Assembly: GCF_000091305.1 (NCBI RefSeq)
Contig: NC_013929.1
Coordinates: 5,084,001-5,148,000 of the forward strand
DNA: 64,000 nt
DNA from: Streptomyces scabiei 87.22
Lineage (GTDB): Bacteria; Actinomycetota; Actinomycetes; Streptomycetales; Streptomycetaceae
Direction: 5' to 3'
Part shown: positions 63,077-64,000 of the stretch, one piece after another
Layout of the letters: each line of letters opens with the position of its first letter
Numbering within the stretch: position 1 is the stretch's first letter
Program-made: the position numbers and the translations under genes
Notes under the pieces: model-generated
Seen by the model: the letters and a program-made list of their open reading frames with translations, nothing else
Database searches by the model: none
Told to the model about the DNA's origin: nothing

Positions 63077-64000
63077 GTGATCGACGGAGGGGGTTGGGCC
63101 GTGGTCTCGCCGCACTGATCCCAGCGGCGGCGACAGGAGAGAAGGATTCTCCCGCGGCGGGAGCATCCGCAACCGCGCCATCGGCGGTGCCATCTGTCTT
63201 CACCCCGGAGCGTGGGGTGGGAGCCTCGAAGGTGGCCACCCTCTCGCCTGTTTCACGTGAAACAGAGGAAGCGTCTCCGAACGGTGCGGCGGAGCGGCCG
63301 GCCGCTCCCGTCGGCGCCTACTTCGCCGAGCTGCCTCTCGACTCCATCACCCCGAACCCGCGTCAGCCGCGCGAGGTGTTCGACGAGGACCTTCTTCAGG
63401 AACTCGTCACCTCCATCAAAGAGGTGGGTCTGCTCCAGCCCATCGTCGTTCGTCAGGTGGGTCCGGCTCGCTACGAGCTGATCATGGGTGAGCGGCGCTG
63501 GCGTGCCTGCCACGAGGCCCAGCTGGAAGCGATCCCGGCGATCGTGCGAGCGACGGACGACGAGAAGCTGCTGCTGGACGCGCTTCTGGAGAACCTCCAC
63601 CGTGCCCAGCTGAACCCGCTGGAAGAAGCGTTCGCCTACGACCAGTTGCTCAAGGACTTCAACTGCACGCACGATCAGCTGGCGGACCGTATCGGTCGGT
63701 CCCGCCCGCAGGTCTCCAACACGCTGCGTCTGCTGAAGCTCTCGCCGGCGGTCCAACGTCGGGTGGCCGCCGGTGTTCTCTCCGCGGGGCACGCTCGGGC
63801 ACTGCTCTCCGTCGAGGACTCGGAGGAGCAGGACAAGCTGGCTCACCGGATCGTGGCCGAGGGACTCTCGGTGCGAGCCGTGGAAGAGATCGTCACCCTC
63901 ATGGGATCGCACCCGAAGGCTTCCACGCGGTCCAAGGGCCCACGTGCCGGCTCGGTGCCCTCTCCGGCGCTGGGTGAACTCGCGACCCGCCTCTCGGATC
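63073..64000 (+). CDS. parB: Chromosome-partitioning protein ParB, partial
   Basis: The first 309 codons of ParB, which binds parS, spreads and forms the nucleoprotein complex that ParA moves. An N-terminal RRGLGRGLAALI element, shared by ParB proteins and thought to touch ParA, is followed by a linker and the CTPase/ParB-Srx domain (ITPNPRQPREVFDEDLLQEL, GERRWRACHEAQL), and a helix-turn-helix (DQLADRIGRSRPQVSNTLRL). The C-terminal dimerisation domain is beyond the window. GTG at 63073 overlaps the parA stop. It contains parS at 63250. Confidence 0.97.
   Translation, partial: MSDRRRGLGRGLAALIPAAATGEKDSPAAGASATAPSAVPSVFTPERGVGASKVATLSPVSRETEEASPNGAAERPAAPVGAYFAELPLDSITPNPRQPREVFDEDLLQELVTSIKEVGLLQPIVVRQVGPARYELIMGERRWRACHEAQLEAIPAIVRATDDEKLLLDALLENLHRAQLNPLEEAFAYDQLLKDFNCTHDQLADRIGRSRPQVSNTLRLLKLSPAVQRRVAAGVLSAGHARALLSVEDSEEQDKLAHRIVAEGLSVRAVEEIVTLMGSHPKASTRSKGPRAGSVPSPALGELATRLSD
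63250..63263. promoter_or_regulatory. parS site inside the parB reading frame
   Basis: Exact GTTTCACGTGAAAC in the linker-coding part of parB, read in frame as Val-Ser-Arg-Glu-Thr (PVSRET), the same peptide as in parA. Confidence 0.93.

Overview
This is about 64 kb of high-GC actinobacterial chromosome spanning the replication origin of a Streptomyces-type organism. The evidence is the gene order gyrA-gyrB-DUF721-recF-gnd-dnaN-oriC-dnaA-rpmH-rnpA-yidD-yidC-jag-rsmG-parA-parB, the oriC packed with TTGTCCACA-type DnaA boxes, seven exact GTTTCACGTGAAAC parS sites, a DnaA with a very long Tyr/Gln/Arg-rich domain II, frequent GTG starts with ATGA/GTGA stop-start overlaps, and class E sortases beside crgA.

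Layout. (1) 1-5.2 kb: an E1-alpha 2-oxoacid dehydrogenase gene running off the left edge, an Lrp/AsnC regulator, and a TetR regulator coupled to a 3-hydroxyacyl-CoA dehydrogenase and facing a divergent paaN. Both divergent promoters carry a similar ACCGA-N4-TCGGT operator, suggesting a PaaR-like local regulon. (2) 5.2-17.5 kb: an ATGA-coupled DUF5819/HTTM/SpoU-methyltransferase operon, an acyl-CoA dehydrogenase behind a perfect KstR-type operator, a rhodanese, a J-domain protein, a DUF2252 protein, an HxlR/azoreductase pair, and a secreted GH127 arabinofuranosidase containing an inserted LamG domain. (3) 17.8-29.9 kb: tRNA-Leu(CAG) and the cell-wall/signalling cluster fhaA-fhaB-pstP-rodA-pbpA-pknB. 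A decayed 3.3 kb island (integrase and transposase remnants plus one intact small secreted protein) separates rodA from pbpA. (4) 30-38 kb: three class E sortases interleaved with a PabA/TrpG-type amidotransferase, a 53-residue membrane protein and a DUF881 protein, then crgA, a cluster of DnaA boxes outside oriC, a zinc-finger rhomboid protease, a cyclophilin and a DUF5324 protein. (5) 38.4-45.6 kb: tRNA-Ala(TGC), an XRE regulator, an orphan Ser/Thr kinase, a large cell-surface protein, DLW-39, a small secreted protein, tRNA-Ile(GAT) and a DUF3566 membrane protein. (6) 45.6-64 kb: the replication/segregation core, with replication and topoisomerase genes on the minus strand to the left of the dnaA/rpmH divergent promoter, and ribosome/membrane-insertion/segregation genes on the plus strand to the right. 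parB is cut by the window end.

How the parts fit together. DnaA, oriC, DnaN, RecF and gyrase start and support replication. ParA/ParB act on the parS sites spread across the window (two of which lie inside the parA and parB reading frames). FhaA/FhaB/PstP/PknB form the phosphosignalling arm that controls the RodA-PBP2 elongation pair, and CrgA and the sortases act on septation and on the surface of aerial hyphae. The main candidates for a second look are the rodA/pbpA insertion, the extra-oriC DnaA-box cluster, the SdpA/SdpB-like DUF5819-HTTM pair, the KstR-box acyl-CoA dehydrogenase, the parS sites embedded in parA and parB, and the 21-bp tandem repeats between oriC and dnaA.
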